Notes: generated by a model from the letters alone, not told the origin. Counted from the first letter of the stretch, positions 1 through 7,685 are shown. The stretch is DNA of 17,572 nucleotides from Desulfobacterales bacterium (GCA_013375335.1 JABXJZ010000004.1:1-17572); one strand, 5' to 3'. Numbers and translations: made by a program.

Positions 1-623
1 TCCCGGAGCTCGCACCAAGGGGCATGACCGCCTTTGTGGTTGAGAAGGGAACAGCTGGCTTCACTAAGGGCAAGAAGTTCAACAAACTGGGCATGAGGGC
101 TGCAACCAATGCGGAGCTGTTCTTCGAGGACTGTCGGGTGCCAGTGGCCAATCGCCTTGGGGAAGAGGGAAAGGGCATGAGGATAGCTCTTGTCACCCTT
201 GATCACGGCAGGATCGGTATTGCCTCCCAGGCAGTCGGTATTGCCCAGGCAGTGCTCGAGCAGTGCACCGAGTACTCAAAGAGCCGGGTCCAGTTCGGTG
301 CCCCCATCTGCCACAACCAGGCCATTGCCTGGAAGCTGGCCGATATGGCAACCGAGATCGAGGCCGCCCGGCTCCTTGTCTACAAGGCAGCCTCCCTGGC
401 TGACAGGGGGGAGCCCTTCTCCAAGAATGCCGCCATGGCAAAGCTGTATGCCTCTGAGCTCGCCATGAAGGCAGCCACCTGGGGCATCCAGATCTTCGGG
501 GGCTACGGGTATATGATGGAGTACCCCCTGCAGCGCTACTTCCGCGATGCCAAACTGACTGAGATCTACGAGGGCACCTCAGAGGTCCAGCGTATGGTGA
601 TCTCAAGAGCTGTTATTGGGTGA
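1..623 (+). CDS. acyl-CoA dehydrogenase, C-terminal part (5' end outside the window)
   Basis: This is a FAD-dependent acyl-CoA dehydrogenase, which oxidises acyl-CoA at the alpha-beta bond and passes electrons to an electron-transfer flavoprotein. The frame is open to the left edge (P-E-L-A-P-R-G before the first Met at 24), so the start lies outside the window. What remains is the end of the middle beta domain and the whole C-terminal helical domain. The family signature near the end contains IFGGYGYMMEYPLQRYFRD and then EIYEGTSEVQR, where the Glu of YEGT is the usual catalytic base of short- and medium-chain enzymes. Substrate specificity cannot be read from this part. The next gene starts 25 bp after the stop on the same strand, so the two are probably co-transcribed. 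The family call is very secure. Confidence 0.95.
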   Translation, partial: PELAPRGMTAFVVEKGTAGFTKGKKFNKLGMRAATNAELFFEDCRVPVANRLGEEGKGMRIALVTLDHGRIGIASQAVGIAQAVLEQCTEYSKSRVQFGAPICHNQAIAWKLADMATEIEAARLLVYKAASLADRGEPFSKNAAMAKLYASELAMKAATWGIQIFGGYGYMMEYPLQRYFRDAKLTEIYEGTSEVQRMVISRAVIG

Positions 624-648
624 TGCCTGGGCCAAAGGAAAGTTAGAG

Positions 649-1824
649 ATGGGTACTTTGACGAGAGAGCGATTTTTAGGTATTTGCCGGTCTGAGAGGC
701 CAGGTGACTTGTGCCTCCTGAGTCCCTACCTCAATAGCTTCTGGTCGGAAACACTGGAGGAGTGGATCAAGCAAGGCGCCCCAAAGGAGCTATTAGATAC
801 TCGCTTTCGCGCTGAATACTTCCAGTTCCATCACATGCGTCTACTCCATGAGATCAAGACTGGCTCTTCTATGGATAGGGAAATCGATATCGGCGGGGCT
901 ACCTACAGGTACGAGATTCCGCCCATAGTCCCGACTTATGAGCCTGAGTTCATTGCAGAGGATGAGCACACGGTTACCCTGATAAATGAAGGTGGCCAAA
1001 AGGTCAAGGTCTCTAAAGACCACCCTGAGAAGATGCCCATGTACCTTGATCACCCGGTCAAGGATAGGGCTTCGTGGGAGGAATACAAGAAGAGGCTTGA
1101 TTCCACTTCCCCTGAAAGATGGCCTTCGGATTGGAACGGATTTGTTCAGAAAATGAACAGTAGGGATGTGCCGACGTCGCTGTATGTAGGGAGCTTCTTT
1201 GGCTACCTCCGGGAGTGGACGGGGCTCGAAAGGCTCCTCTATATGTTCTACGATGACCCAGATCTGATAGAGGACATGATGGATCAGATATGTTACCTTG
1301 AGACTGAGTGCATCAAACGCGTAGTAAAGGACCTGAGGGTTGACCAGGCCCTCTTCTGGGAAGACATGGCCTTTAGGAGCGGCCCCCTGATCTCGCCTGC
1401 CATGTTCAGGAGATTTATGATGCCCCGGTACAAAATGGTCACAGATATACTCCGCAGCTCTGGTACCGATGTAATCATGGTGGACAGCGATGGGAATATC
1501 AACGAGCTTATCCCCCTGTGGCTCGAATGTGGGATCAATTTCTTCTGGCCACTGGAGTGCGCTGCTGGAAATGATGCCGTTGCCCTCAGGAAGAAGTATG
1601 GCAAGGACATCATAGTGGGCGGCACCATAGACAAACGGGCCCTTCTGAAAGGCAAGGATGCAATACGCGAGGAAGTTATGTCTAAAGTGCCATTCCTGCT
1701 GGACTCTGGTGGCTACTTCCCATCCGTAGACCACATGGTGCCGCCTGATGTGACATTTGAGAGCTACCGCTACCTTATCAATACCCTGCGGGAAGTTGCT
1801 GGACTTGAGAAGCTGCCCGAATAG
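649..1824 (+). CDS. URO-D superfamily protein (MtaA/CmuA-like methyltransferase fold)
   Basis: A 391-residue protein of the uroporphyrinogen decarboxylase superfamily, a TIM-barrel group that also holds cobamide-dependent methyltransferases such as MtaA and CmuA. Visible family blocks are the conserved-looking GSFFGYLREWTGLERLLYMF (residues 181-200), a VDSDGN turn (278-283), WPLECAAGND (300-309), GGTIDKRAL (324-332) and a terminal GGYFPSVDHMVPPDVTFESY. MtaA-type enzymes carry a zinc-binding His-x-Cys at the VDSDGN position and a later Cys. Here these are Asp-x-Asp and Asp-His, so metal use and reaction are uncertain. I chose ATG 649, which has AAAGGA 9 bp upstream, over a TTG at 616 that would overlap the acyl-CoA dehydrogenase. 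True haem synthesis (HemE) is unlikely. A role with CoA-thioester or methyl-group metabolism is inferred only from the neighbour. Confidence 0.85.
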   Translation: MGTLTRERFLGICRSERPGDLCLLSPYLNSFWSETLEEWIKQGAPKELLDTRFRAEYFQFHHMRLLHEIKTGSSMDREIDIGGATYRYEIPPIVPTYEPEFIAEDEHTVTLINEGGQKVKVSKDHPEKMPMYLDHPVKDRASWEEYKKRLDSTSPERWPSDWNGFVQKMNSRDVPTSLYVGSFFGYLREWTGLERLLYMFYDDPDLIEDMMDQICYLETECIKRVVKDLRVDQALFWEDMAFRSGPLISPAMFRRFMMPRYKMVTDILRSSGTDVIMVDSDGNINELIPLWLECGINFFWPLECAAGNDAVALRKKYGKDIIVGGTIDKRALLKGKDAIREEVMSKVPFLLDSGGYFPSVDHMVPPDVTFESYRYLINTLREVAGLEKLPE

Positions 1825-1831
1825 CCCCCTG

Positions 1832-3553
1832 CTATCCTCCTTTGTAGGCCAGTTCCATATCCTTTATGTATAGGTCAATGCCCTTCACTATACCCGAAGC
1901 AGCCCTATTGAGGTAGGTATCACTCTTAAGGCGTTTATCTTCAGTCCCGTTGGTAATATATCCTACCTCTACCAAGATCGCCGGCATCTCTGCACCAATC
2001 AAGACATAGAATGGGCCTTGCCTTACACCCCTATCCGTGACTCGTTTGTATCTCCTCCGCAAAGCCTTCACCAAACCCCTCTGCACAAATTCCGCCAGTC
2101 TACAGGACTCATTTATCTTTGTGTTGAGCATGAGGTCATTCAGGATCATCTGGAGGTCACTTATATTCTTTCTGGATGTAGCATTTTCTCTCGCAGCCAA
2201 ATTCATGGCGTCCTCATCTAAGGCTATATTCAAAAAATATGTCTCTACGCCGTGAACACTCCTATCCTTATGGGCATTTGTGTGAAGGGAGATAAAGAGA
2301 TCTGCCTTTTGCACGTTAGCAATTGCGGTCCTCTTCTCCAGTGGCAGGAATACATCACTGCTCCTTGTTAAGATCGCCTCGCATTTAAGCTCCTTTCTCA
2401 CTTTCTTCGCCACCAACTTCGCCAGCTTCAGCATAACGTCCTTCTCCTTTAGGCCACCTCTGCCAATGGCCCCCGGGTCTCCTCCGCCATGGCCAGCATC
2501 GATTATGACCCTCCTTACCCCCAGCCCGAGCTGCTTGGCTAAGGAGATCCCTTCCTCCGTGTCCTTCTCTGTCCTTTTTCCTTCAGGGGGCTGCTTAGCA
2601 GCAACTCTCCCTATCGGTTTCCTATCTTCGCCCTGGACATCAATGACGATCCTGAAGGGGTCATAGAGATGGAAGATCTTGTACCTCTCCATATTGTCGA
2701 TATCCAGGACAACCCTTACAGTCTTCTTATTGTATTGAGCAGCCCGAGCCCTACGCAGTAGTCCATCCTTTATGGGTATGGTGCTTTCTATGTCCTTGCT
2801 TATCCAGGCATTGTGTAGATCGACAAAAAGGCGTCTTGGCTTGCCGAGCTCAGGATCCTTCTTCAACAGATGGTCCCTGTATTTGACCTGATCTTCCAGG
2901 TCTACGACTACCCTGGTGTAGGTGGGGGTTGACCAGTGCCTGATATCCTTTACTAAGGTCAACTTCTTTTTCTTGACTTTGTCCTCTTTTACTACCCTCT
3001 TCTTCCCAAGGACGACTTCGAGCTCGTCCAGCATCTCAGATGCCTGAGGCCGTGCATCTCCATTTGGGAAGTTCAGCTCTACCTTCAAAAACTCGACATA
3101 GGCCTGCATCGGATCCTTTTTATATCTGTAAAAGATCTCCCCCAGCCTGTATTGGGCATCATCAGCGAGATCGTGGTCCTTGTATCTCTCTACCAGCTCT
3201 CGATAGAGCGATATAGCCCTCTCTATATCGGAACCCCTTCCTGAATAGCCACGGAGACCTGTCCATAACCGGCCGCCAGCGAATATAGCTTCCGCTGCCT
3301 CCGCTGTACCTGGGAAGCCCTTGTACACCCTTTCATATTTCCCTATACATCTCTCCCAATTATGCCTGTACTTCTTCTTAGCTTCAGATCGATAAAGGTC
3401 TTTTGTGCAGCGCCTTGCCTTTTGCAAAAGGGCCCTGGCGGAATTCGACGAGGTAACAGCGGCTTGACTAAAGGAGGCCAAAAAAAGGACGAGCAAGACC
3501 GTTAAAAGGAGGGAGGTCAACCCATCCCTCACGGGTATGCATCTGTGGATCAT
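1832..3553 (-). CDS. N-acetylmuramoyl-L-alanine amidase, TPR-AMIN-Amidase_3
   Basis: A secreted zinc amidase that cuts the lactyl-amide bond between N-acetylmuramic acid and the peptide stem, normally during cell separation. The 573-residue protein begins with a signal peptide (hydrophobic 12-30, cleavage near SQAA). An alpha-helical tetratricopeptide-like region follows (about 38-180; for example DDAQYRLGEIFYRYKKDP), then a Lys-rich linker and an AMIN domain (about 204-308) that targets septal peptidoglycan in related proteins. The Amidase_3 domain (about 347-563) has the expected metal and catalytic residues: His355 in IDAGHGG, Glu370 in GGLKEKDV, His424 in ISLHTNA and Glu529 in ILVEVGYITN. 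The N-terminal repeat region is an addition to the E. coli AmiC plan. GAGAAAGG lies about 8 bp before the ATG. The gene converges on the URO-D gene with only 7 bp between stops. Confidence 0.95.
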   Translation of the reverse strand: MIHRCIPVRDGLTSLLLTVLLVLFLASFSQAAVTSSNSARALLQKARRCTKDLYRSEAKKKYRHNWERCIGKYERVYKGFPGTAEAAEAIFAGGRLWTGLRGYSGRGSDIERAISLYRELVERYKDHDLADDAQYRLGEIFYRYKKDPMQAYVEFLKVELNFPNGDARPQASEMLDELEVVLGKKRVVKEDKVKKKKLTLVKDIRHWSTPTYTRVVVDLEDQVKYRDHLLKKDPELGKPRRLFVDLHNAWISKDIESTIPIKDGLLRRARAAQYNKKTVRVVLDIDNMERYKIFHLYDPFRIVIDVQGEDRKPIGRVAAKQPPEGKRTEKDTEEGISLAKQLGLGVRRVIIDAGHGGGDPGAIGRGGLKEKDVMLKLAKLVAKKVRKELKCEAILTRSSDVFLPLEKRTAIANVQKADLFISLHTNAHKDRSVHGVETYFLNIALDEDAMNLAARENATSRKNISDLQMILNDLMLNTKINESCRLAEFVQRGLVKALRRRYKRVTDRGVRQGPFYVLIGAEMPAILVEVGYITNGTEDKRLKSDTYLNRAASGIVKGIDLYIKDMELAYKGG

Positions 3554-3897
3554 CCAAGGACCTTTCTCTTTCTACAGTGACGGGCTATCGCCTCGATCCC
3601 TTCGAGATGAGACCAATAACCTATCTCCGTAGATATTGTGTTTAGTCTAACTTTATATCGAATATATTGTGCTTGCAAGTATTATTTTGGCAACGGCCTG
3701 GTAGCCGCTCACCACAATACAAGAAGAGGCATGCAGGGGCTTAGCAGGGGCAGGACCAGCGGATAAGGCTGAAGAAGATGGGTCACTACATTGAGGCCTT
3801 AAAGACGAAAAAACCAGCGTCACCAAGAGGTCTTTATGGACCTCCCAAAACGATAAGGGTTATGGCCGGCAACACCACTAATAAACTGATAATAGAG
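3554..3897. other. intergenic region with one long imperfect hairpin
   Basis: I see no credible gene in these 344 bp. The main structure is an inverted repeat: 3793-3806 pairs with 3830-3844 (GAGGCC plus TAAAGAC against GTCTTTA plus GG and CCTC, with one mismatch and one bulged base) around a loop of about 23 bases. On the minus strand it follows the HIT stop codon by about 54 bases and has six T inside the loop, so it may help end HIT transcription, but it is not a classical terminator. AT-rich sequence around 3640-3680 could hold the amidase promoter, but I found no strong -35/-10 pair. Confidence 0.5.
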
Positions 3898-4392
3898 TCA
3901 CTTTATCTCGAATTTCCTGAAAAAAGGTAACAGCTTTCGATAAGTCGCCTGAATATGCTCTGGAATCACCCTCACTTCTCCCAGTACAGTCATGTAATTG
4001 GTATCCCCACTCCATCGGGGAACAACATGGAAATGGATATGTTCCTCTACCCCGGCTCCTGCTACCCTTCCCAGGTTTAAACCCACATTGAATCCCCCTG
4101 GGCTCATAACCTCCTTTAGAACCCCAATGGACTTCTCAACTGCGGTTATGAGATCGAGTTTCTCCTCGGGCAAAAGGGCATCCAAAGAAGAGACATGTCG
4201 CAGTGGTGCCACCAACAGGTGGCCATTTATATAAGGGTACCTGTTCATAAGGACAATACTCAGGTTGCCCTTGAATAGGATCAGTCTCTCTTCATCCTGA
4301 CCCCTGTCATCACGAGGACAGAATATACATCCGCCCTCCCTATTACCAGAGCTCACATATTCCATTCGCCAAGGCGCCCAAAGAATCTCCAT
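3898..4392 (-). CDS. HIT family hydrolase/phosphorylase (Ap4A phosphorylase type)
   Basis: A 164-residue histidine-triad protein that should act on nucleotide substrates such as diadenosine polyphosphates. The histidine triad is His118, His120 and His122 in EEHIHFHVVPRW. The start LWAPWRMEYV, a CIFC pair (Cys22, Cys25) that may bind a metal, the PYINGHLLVAP strand and the block NLGRVAGAGVEEH followed by GDTNYMTVLGE match the bacterial Ap4A phosphorylase-like HIT subgroup rather than the shorter HinT group. The ATG has GAGG 7 bp upstream. It starts 9 bp after the stop of the phosphoesterase gene, so the two form a short operon. Whether it phosphorolyses or hydrolyses cannot be told from sequence. 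No truncation is visible. Confidence 0.93.
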   Translation of the reverse strand: MEILWAPWRMEYVSSGNREGGCIFCPRDDRGQDEERLILFKGNLSIVLMNRYPYINGHLLVAPLRHVSSLDALLPEEKLDLITAVEKSIGVLKEVMSPGGFNVGLNLGRVAGAGVEEHIHFHVVPRWSGDTNYMTVLGEVRVIPEHIQATYRKLLPFFRKFEIK

Positions 4393-4401
4393 CGCTGAAC
4401 C

Positions 4402-4878
4402 TCAGAGTGGAATTATAGTGCCTCTTATCCTCTCCCCTATATCCAAGATCCCGACTGAATTAGACCCGCTGACGCTGAAACCCATGGCGGTGCCTGGATT
4501 AAAGAAAAGAACCCCCTTGTCAGTATGATTAGCTTGCCTGTGAGAGTGGCCGTAGATAATAGCATGAACATCATTAAACTCAGACCTTATCCTCCTTTCT
4601 ATTCCAAAAGGGCTACCCCATCCGTGTATCAATCCCAACCTGAAACCGCTCACCTCGATTACGTTCTTTTGGGGGAACCTCTCCCTTATTTCCACAATAT
4701 CCATATTTCCCTGAACTACATGGAGAGGTTTCTGGCTCAAAAAGTCCGCTACCTCCATCGAGACAAGATCTCCGGCATGGATGATCATATCGACCTCAGA
4801 GAAATATTCCTCGTATATCTCGATTAACCGAGGACTCACACCTTTTAGGTGGGTATCGGAAATAACGCCGATTCTCAT
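4402..4878 (-). CDS. YfcE/MJ0936-type metallophosphoesterase
   Basis: A 158-residue calcineurin-like phosphoesterase of the YfcE/MJ0936 group, small two-metal enzymes that cleave phosphodiesters in vitro and whose natural substrates are poorly known. The metal-site motifs are complete and in order: D8 and H10 (ISDTH), D37 (HAGDLV), N58 (GNMD), H85 (LIHGWG), then H111 and H113 (YGHSHR), followed by FFNPGTAM. I chose ATG 4878, because an upstream TTG at 4989 would add 37 residues before a family-typical start and would lie upstream of the best promoter (-10 at 4933-4938). No strong Shine-Dalgarno is visible before this ATG. It is the first gene of a two-gene unit with the HIT gene and is transcribed away from the PurD-like gene. 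Confidence 0.9.
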   Translation of the reverse strand: MRIGVISDTHLKGVSPRLIEIYEEYFSEVDMIIHAGDLVSMEVADFLSQKPLHVVQGNMDIVEIRERFPQKNVIEVSGFRLGLIHGWGSPFGIERRIRSEFNDVHAIIYGHSHRQANHTDKGVLFFNPGTAMGFSVSGSNSVGILDIGERIRGTIIPL

Positions 4879-4932
4879 CTTGCTAGAACTGGTAAGCACT
4901 ACGAGGTATTGTCTGCCCACAAAATTTGGGGA

Positions 4933-4962
4933 AGTATAACAGAATAGGAAAGGGAAAGACAA
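4933..4962 (-). promoter_or_regulatory. sigma70-type promoter for the phosphoesterase-HIT pair
   Basis: Reading the minus strand, TTGTCT (4957-4962, 4 of 6 to consensus), 18 bases, then TATACT (4933-4938, 5 of 6) preceded by TG in the extended -10 position. Transcription would start near 4926, about 48 bases before the chosen ATG. It excludes the longer TTG start at 4989. Confidence 0.55.
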
Positions 4963-4995
4963 GTCTAAAGAGGCCCTGCGATTGAGCAATTACTG

Positions 4996-5024
4996 TTGAC
5001 ATGGGGCGGCAATCCCAATATACT
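4996..5024 (+). promoter_or_regulatory. sigma70-type promoter for the PurD-like gene
   Basis: TTGACA (4996-5001, perfect), a 17-base spacer, and TATACT (5019-5024, 5 of 6). The start site would be near 5031, giving a leader of about 74 bases. It lies back to back with the phosphoesterase promoter, the two -35 boxes being about 33 bp apart. Confidence 0.75.
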
Positions 5025-5104
5025 TCACCCGTCAAATTTCTTTGCCCACCCCGTCGTCCACATATGTTTCAACGCCTTTGCACTACCAGTTAGGGAGGAA
5101 GGGA

Positions 5105-6475
5105 ATGAAGGTCCTCGTATATGGTACTGGAGGGAGAGATCACTCCCTTGCCGACAAATACGGCGACAGCCAGCACGTTGAAAAGGTGTATTTTGTCCCG
5201 GGCAATGCGGGAGTCTCCTCCACATTGAAGGGCAAGCGGAAATTGATAGAATGTATCGACATACGAGACTTCAACGAGGTAGCGAAATTTTGCCTGGAAA
5301 AAGGGCTTGATCTGGTAGATATAGGTTCAGAAAACCCCCTTGAAGAGGGCCTTGTGGATGTCTTGAACCGAAAAGGGATAAGGACAATTGGGCCAAAGAG
5401 GGAATACGTCAGATTAGAGAGTGACAGGGCATTTACTGATGATATCTTACGGGAAATAGCTGTACCCAAGCCGGAGTACAGGGTCTTTGATGACCCAGAA
5501 AAGGCAAAGCAGTATGTTCGAAATATCGGTTATCAGGTCTTTGTAAAGGCAAACGGCCTGGCAGCGGGAAAGGGCGCCATAGGATGTGATGATGTTGCGC
5601 AAGCGGAGGGCGCAATTGACAAAATCATGGTAGAAAAGATATTCGGAAGATCAGGTGATAGGGTTGTGATCGAGGAAAGAAAGTATGGCACTGAGATCTC
5701 TTTTTTCGTCTACCTCGATGGCGAGCATGCACTACCTCTAAAGATGTTTGTCCAGGATTACAAGAGGGCCTTTGATCCTGATGATGAGGAGTCAATACGG
5801 GAGTTCGGCGGAAATCTCAATACAGGGGGGACGGGATGTTATGTGCCCCACAAGCTTGTGACCCCATGGCTCGTCAACAGGATTATAAAGGAGGTTGTGA
5901 ACCCAACGGTAAATGCAATTTACAACAGGGGGGATTTAGGTTTGGGATGGAACTATAAGGGTGTGTTGTACTTCGGCCTAAATCTTGACCCGTATAACAA
6001 GTTGGACGTCTTTGAGATTAATGTAAGACATGGCGACCCTGAGTGGGAGGTGCTTTCCCGGAAGCTGAGCACGGATCTATTTGAAATTGGCATGGCAGTG
6101 TGGGAGAGAAAACTCGATCGCATCAACCCCGTTTGGAATAGCCAGTACTATGTGGATGTAGTTGCCATGGAAGGTCGCTCAAAAACCAGCAAGGGCTGGA
6201 ACAAGGGGTATCCAGGACGCTATGGAAAAGGCCATCAGTTGACGGGACTAGATAAGATAGAGAGGGGAATTGCCGTCTATTTCTCAGGGGTCAGTGAGGA
6301 CCCTGAAAGGGGGCTTGTGACGGACGGCGGCAGGGTATTGCATGTCATTGCCGGTGATCCCGCCTTGGAAGGCGCTAAAGAAAAGGCCTACAGGAACGTA
6401 GGGTATCTCGCCCTAGTGGACCATAACAACGATAACAGGAATTGTATAAGGTATCGAAAGACGATAGGCGATTGA
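5105..6475 (+). CDS. PurD-like ATP-grasp ligase (divergent phosphoribosylamine-glycine ligase)
   Basis: A 456-residue ATP-grasp protein with the overall PurD plan. PurD joins 5-phosphoribosylamine and glycine in purine synthesis. The N-terminal fold is present (MKVLVYGTGGRDHSL, VPGNAG, IDIRDF), as are the ATP-grasp loop KANGLAAGKG (148-157), the late metal/ATP strand VFEINVRHGDPE (302-313) and a PurD-like tail (GYPGRYGKG, VTDGGRVLHVIAGDPALEGAKEKAY). Several usually strict positions differ: GGRDH for GGREH, GSENPL for GPEAPL, NTGGTGCYVPH for NTGGMGAYSP with a longer acidic loop before it, and NVRHGDPEW for NxRFGDPE. It may be a functional but divergent PurD or a paralogue with another amine or amino-acid substrate. 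ATG 5105 follows GGGAGG with good spacing. No other purine gene is nearby. Confidence 0.78.
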   Translation: MKVLVYGTGGRDHSLADKYGDSQHVEKVYFVPGNAGVSSTLKGKRKLIECIDIRDFNEVAKFCLEKGLDLVDIGSENPLEEGLVDVLNRKGIRTIGPKREYVRLESDRAFTDDILREIAVPKPEYRVFDDPEKAKQYVRNIGYQVFVKANGLAAGKGAIGCDDVAQAEGAIDKIMVEKIFGRSGDRVVIEERKYGTEISFFVYLDGEHALPLKMFVQDYKRAFDPDDEESIREFGGNLNTGGTGCYVPHKLVTPWLVNRIIKEVVNPTVNAIYNRGDLGLGWNYKGVLYFGLNLDPYNKLDVFEINVRHGDPEWEVLSRKLSTDLFEIGMAVWERKLDRINPVWNSQYYVDVVAMEGRSKTSKGWNKGYPGRYGKGHQLTGLDKIERGIAVYFSGVSEDPERGLVTDGGRVLHVIAGDPALEGAKEKAYRNVGYLALVDHNNDNRNCIRYRKTIGD

Positions 6476-6512
6476 TCTCGTTTTGGAGAAGGTTTCTCGC
6501 CTAGGGCTTTTT
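6465..6512 (+). terminator. probable terminator between convergent genes
   Basis: TAGGCGA (6465-6471) pairs with TCGCCTA (6497-6503), and the internal arms GAGAA and TTCTC can pair around GGT. T-rich GGGCTTTTT follows on the plus strand. The arms overlap the stop codons of both convergent genes. The asymmetric loop makes this a moderate call. Confidence 0.45.
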
Positions 6513-6950
6513 GTAAATACTCCTCCAGCGCTGCCCCTTGGATGTAAGGTGGTCAGTCAAGGCCTCTCTCAGGGTATTGGATGCCAAAAGAGCACAGTGG
6601 ACACTGTCTTCTGGCAGACCGCCTAGATTTTCCGAAATTAACTCCTGGCTGATCTTAAAGGCACCCTTTATATCTCTTCCTATGGCCAGGTCACAGGCCA
6701 TACTGCCTGCGGCAATAGTAGTCAGACATCCATCGGTAAGAAACCTGGCACCAGTGACCTTGTTATCTTGAATCCGCAGAAACATCTCAACGGCGTCTCC
6801 ACACGGCCCTGTAATCTTCGCATGCCCTTCAGGGTTTTCCATCTCCCCGATATATCTAAGCCACTTGTCGATTACCTTCTCTGCCTCCTGGACATCTCCG
6901 ATAGTAGATGCCTTAATCTCCTCTATTCCCTCATCAAAATCACTTGACAT
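6501..6950 (-). CDS. IscU/NifU N-terminal-type Fe-S cluster scaffold
   Basis: A 149-residue protein of the IscU/NifU_N scaffold family, on which iron-sulfur clusters are built before transfer to target proteins. The three scaffold cysteines are in place: Cys50 in GPCGDAVEMF (with the usual Asp52), Cys75 in LTDGCLTTIAAGSMA, and Cys119 in EDSVHCALLASNTLREAL. An extra Cys86 is present. The classical second-cysteine context GCG is GCL here, as in the shorter scaffold-like proteins of many anaerobes. There is no cysteine desulfurase, ferredoxin or chaperone gene beside it, so it is a stand-alone copy. A GAGGGGGG stretch lies about 10 bases before the ATG. Its 3' end converges on the PurD-like gene. 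Confidence 0.9.
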   Translation of the reverse strand: MSSDFDEGIEEIKASTIGDVQEAEKVIDKWLRYIGEMENPEGHAKITGPCGDAVEMFLRIQDNKVTGARFLTDGCLTTIAAGSMACDLAIGRDIKGAFKISQELISENLGGLPEDSVHCALLASNTLREALTDHLTSKGQRWRSIYKKP

Positions 6951-7265
6951 TTGTTATTGCCCCCCTCTACTGATCTCTCCTGTAGCCATGTCCAGTCCTG
7001 CTGGCAGCTGCCGTGTGAGCAATGTCCCTCGAGCCTATTCCGATCCTCCCCATGAAGGACACGTATCACCCTTTTGTCCTGAAATCAAGGGCACATAAAT
7101 AACTCCTCTGTTGGCGGCAACTACTCCCGCTGAGGACCATAAGTTCGTAGCACATCTGCATTTTCTGGGCCTTTCGTTTGCCTTCAGGCCCTTTTTGCAC
7201 TATGATGCTAAACACCCCGTAATCCTTCAAGCCATACACTCACCACGGAATCTTTAGAGGAGGAT
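6951..7265. other. divergent intergenic region with promoter and inverted repeats
   Basis: No gene is credible in these 315 bp. The right part holds a probable promoter for the YjbQ gene, overlapped by a GGGCCT/AGGCCC inverted repeat (7167-7191). A second small inverted repeat, AGGACA/TGTCCT, lies around 7055-7080. No good promoter for the Fe-S scaffold gene was identified on the minus strand. Confidence 0.5.
7178..7206 (+). promoter_or_regulatory. sigma70-type promoter for the YjbQ-sirtuin unit
   Basis: TTGCCT (7178-7183, 4 of 6), 17 bases, TATGAT (7201-7206, 5 of 6). The start would be near 7213, some 56 bases before the chosen ATG. An inverted repeat (GGGCCT 7167-7172, AGGCCC 7186-7191) brackets the -35 box and could be an operator. 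Confidence 0.5.
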
Positions 7266-7268
7266 ATG

Positions 7269-7685
7269 ATGAAAAGCTATCGCAAGGAATTGTGGTTCAA
7301 TGTGCCTGCAAGGCGGGCCTTAATTAACATCACCCCCCAAGTAGAGGAATGCTTGAGAGAGAGCGGCGTGAAAGAGGGACTCGTACTCTGCAATGCAATG
7401 CACATCACGGCCTCTGTATTCATTAATGATGATGAATCAGGACTCCATCAGGATTTTGATAGGTGGTTGGAAAAACTTGCACCCCATGAACCCGTCTCCC
7501 AATACCGACACAACGTTGGTGAGGATAATGCAGATGCCCACCTGAAAAGGCAAATCATGGGCAGAGAGGTCGTTGTTGCCGTGACCAATGGCAAGTTAGA
7601 TTTTGGCCCCTGGGAACAGATATTCTACGGTGAATTTGACGGCCGGAGACGTAAAAGAGTCCTGGTTAAAATAATCGGAGAATAG
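7269..7685 (+). CDS. YjbQ/UPF0047 family protein
   Basis: A 138-residue YjbQ (UPF0047) family protein. Members are small trimeric proteins with a conserved His-rich metal site. Weak thiamine-phosphate synthase activity is reported for some, and the physiological role is unclear. Nearly every family motif is present: NAMHITASVFINDDESGL, then the histidine after it (HQDFDRWL), HNVGEDNADAHLKRQ, and MGREVVVAVTNGKLDFGPW followed by IFYGEFDG. Two ATGs are adjacent at 7266 and 7269. The Shine-Dalgarno GAGGAGG (7257-7263) is only 2 bases from the first but 5 from the second, so I prefer 7269. The sirtuin gene follows 66 bp downstream, probably on the same transcript. The length is typical and the protein looks intact. 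Confidence 0.93.
   Translation: MKSYRKELWFNVPARRALINITPQVEECLRESGVKEGLVLCNAMHITASVFINDDESGLHQDFDRWLEKLAPHEPVSQYRHNVGEDNADAHLKRQIMGREVVVAVTNGKLDFGPWEQIFYGEFDGRRRKRVLVKIIGE

Noticed and set aside
841..1734. 297-codon open frame on the minus strand
   Set aside because: It lies entirely antisense to the URO-D-superfamily gene, whose plus-strand protein shows clear family motifs. The minus product has no recognisable motif.
7167..7196. GGGCCT/AGGCCC hairpin with T5 as a rho-independent terminator
   Set aside because: No plus-strand gene precedes it, and it overlaps a good promoter for the YjbQ gene, so an operator-like repeat explains it better.
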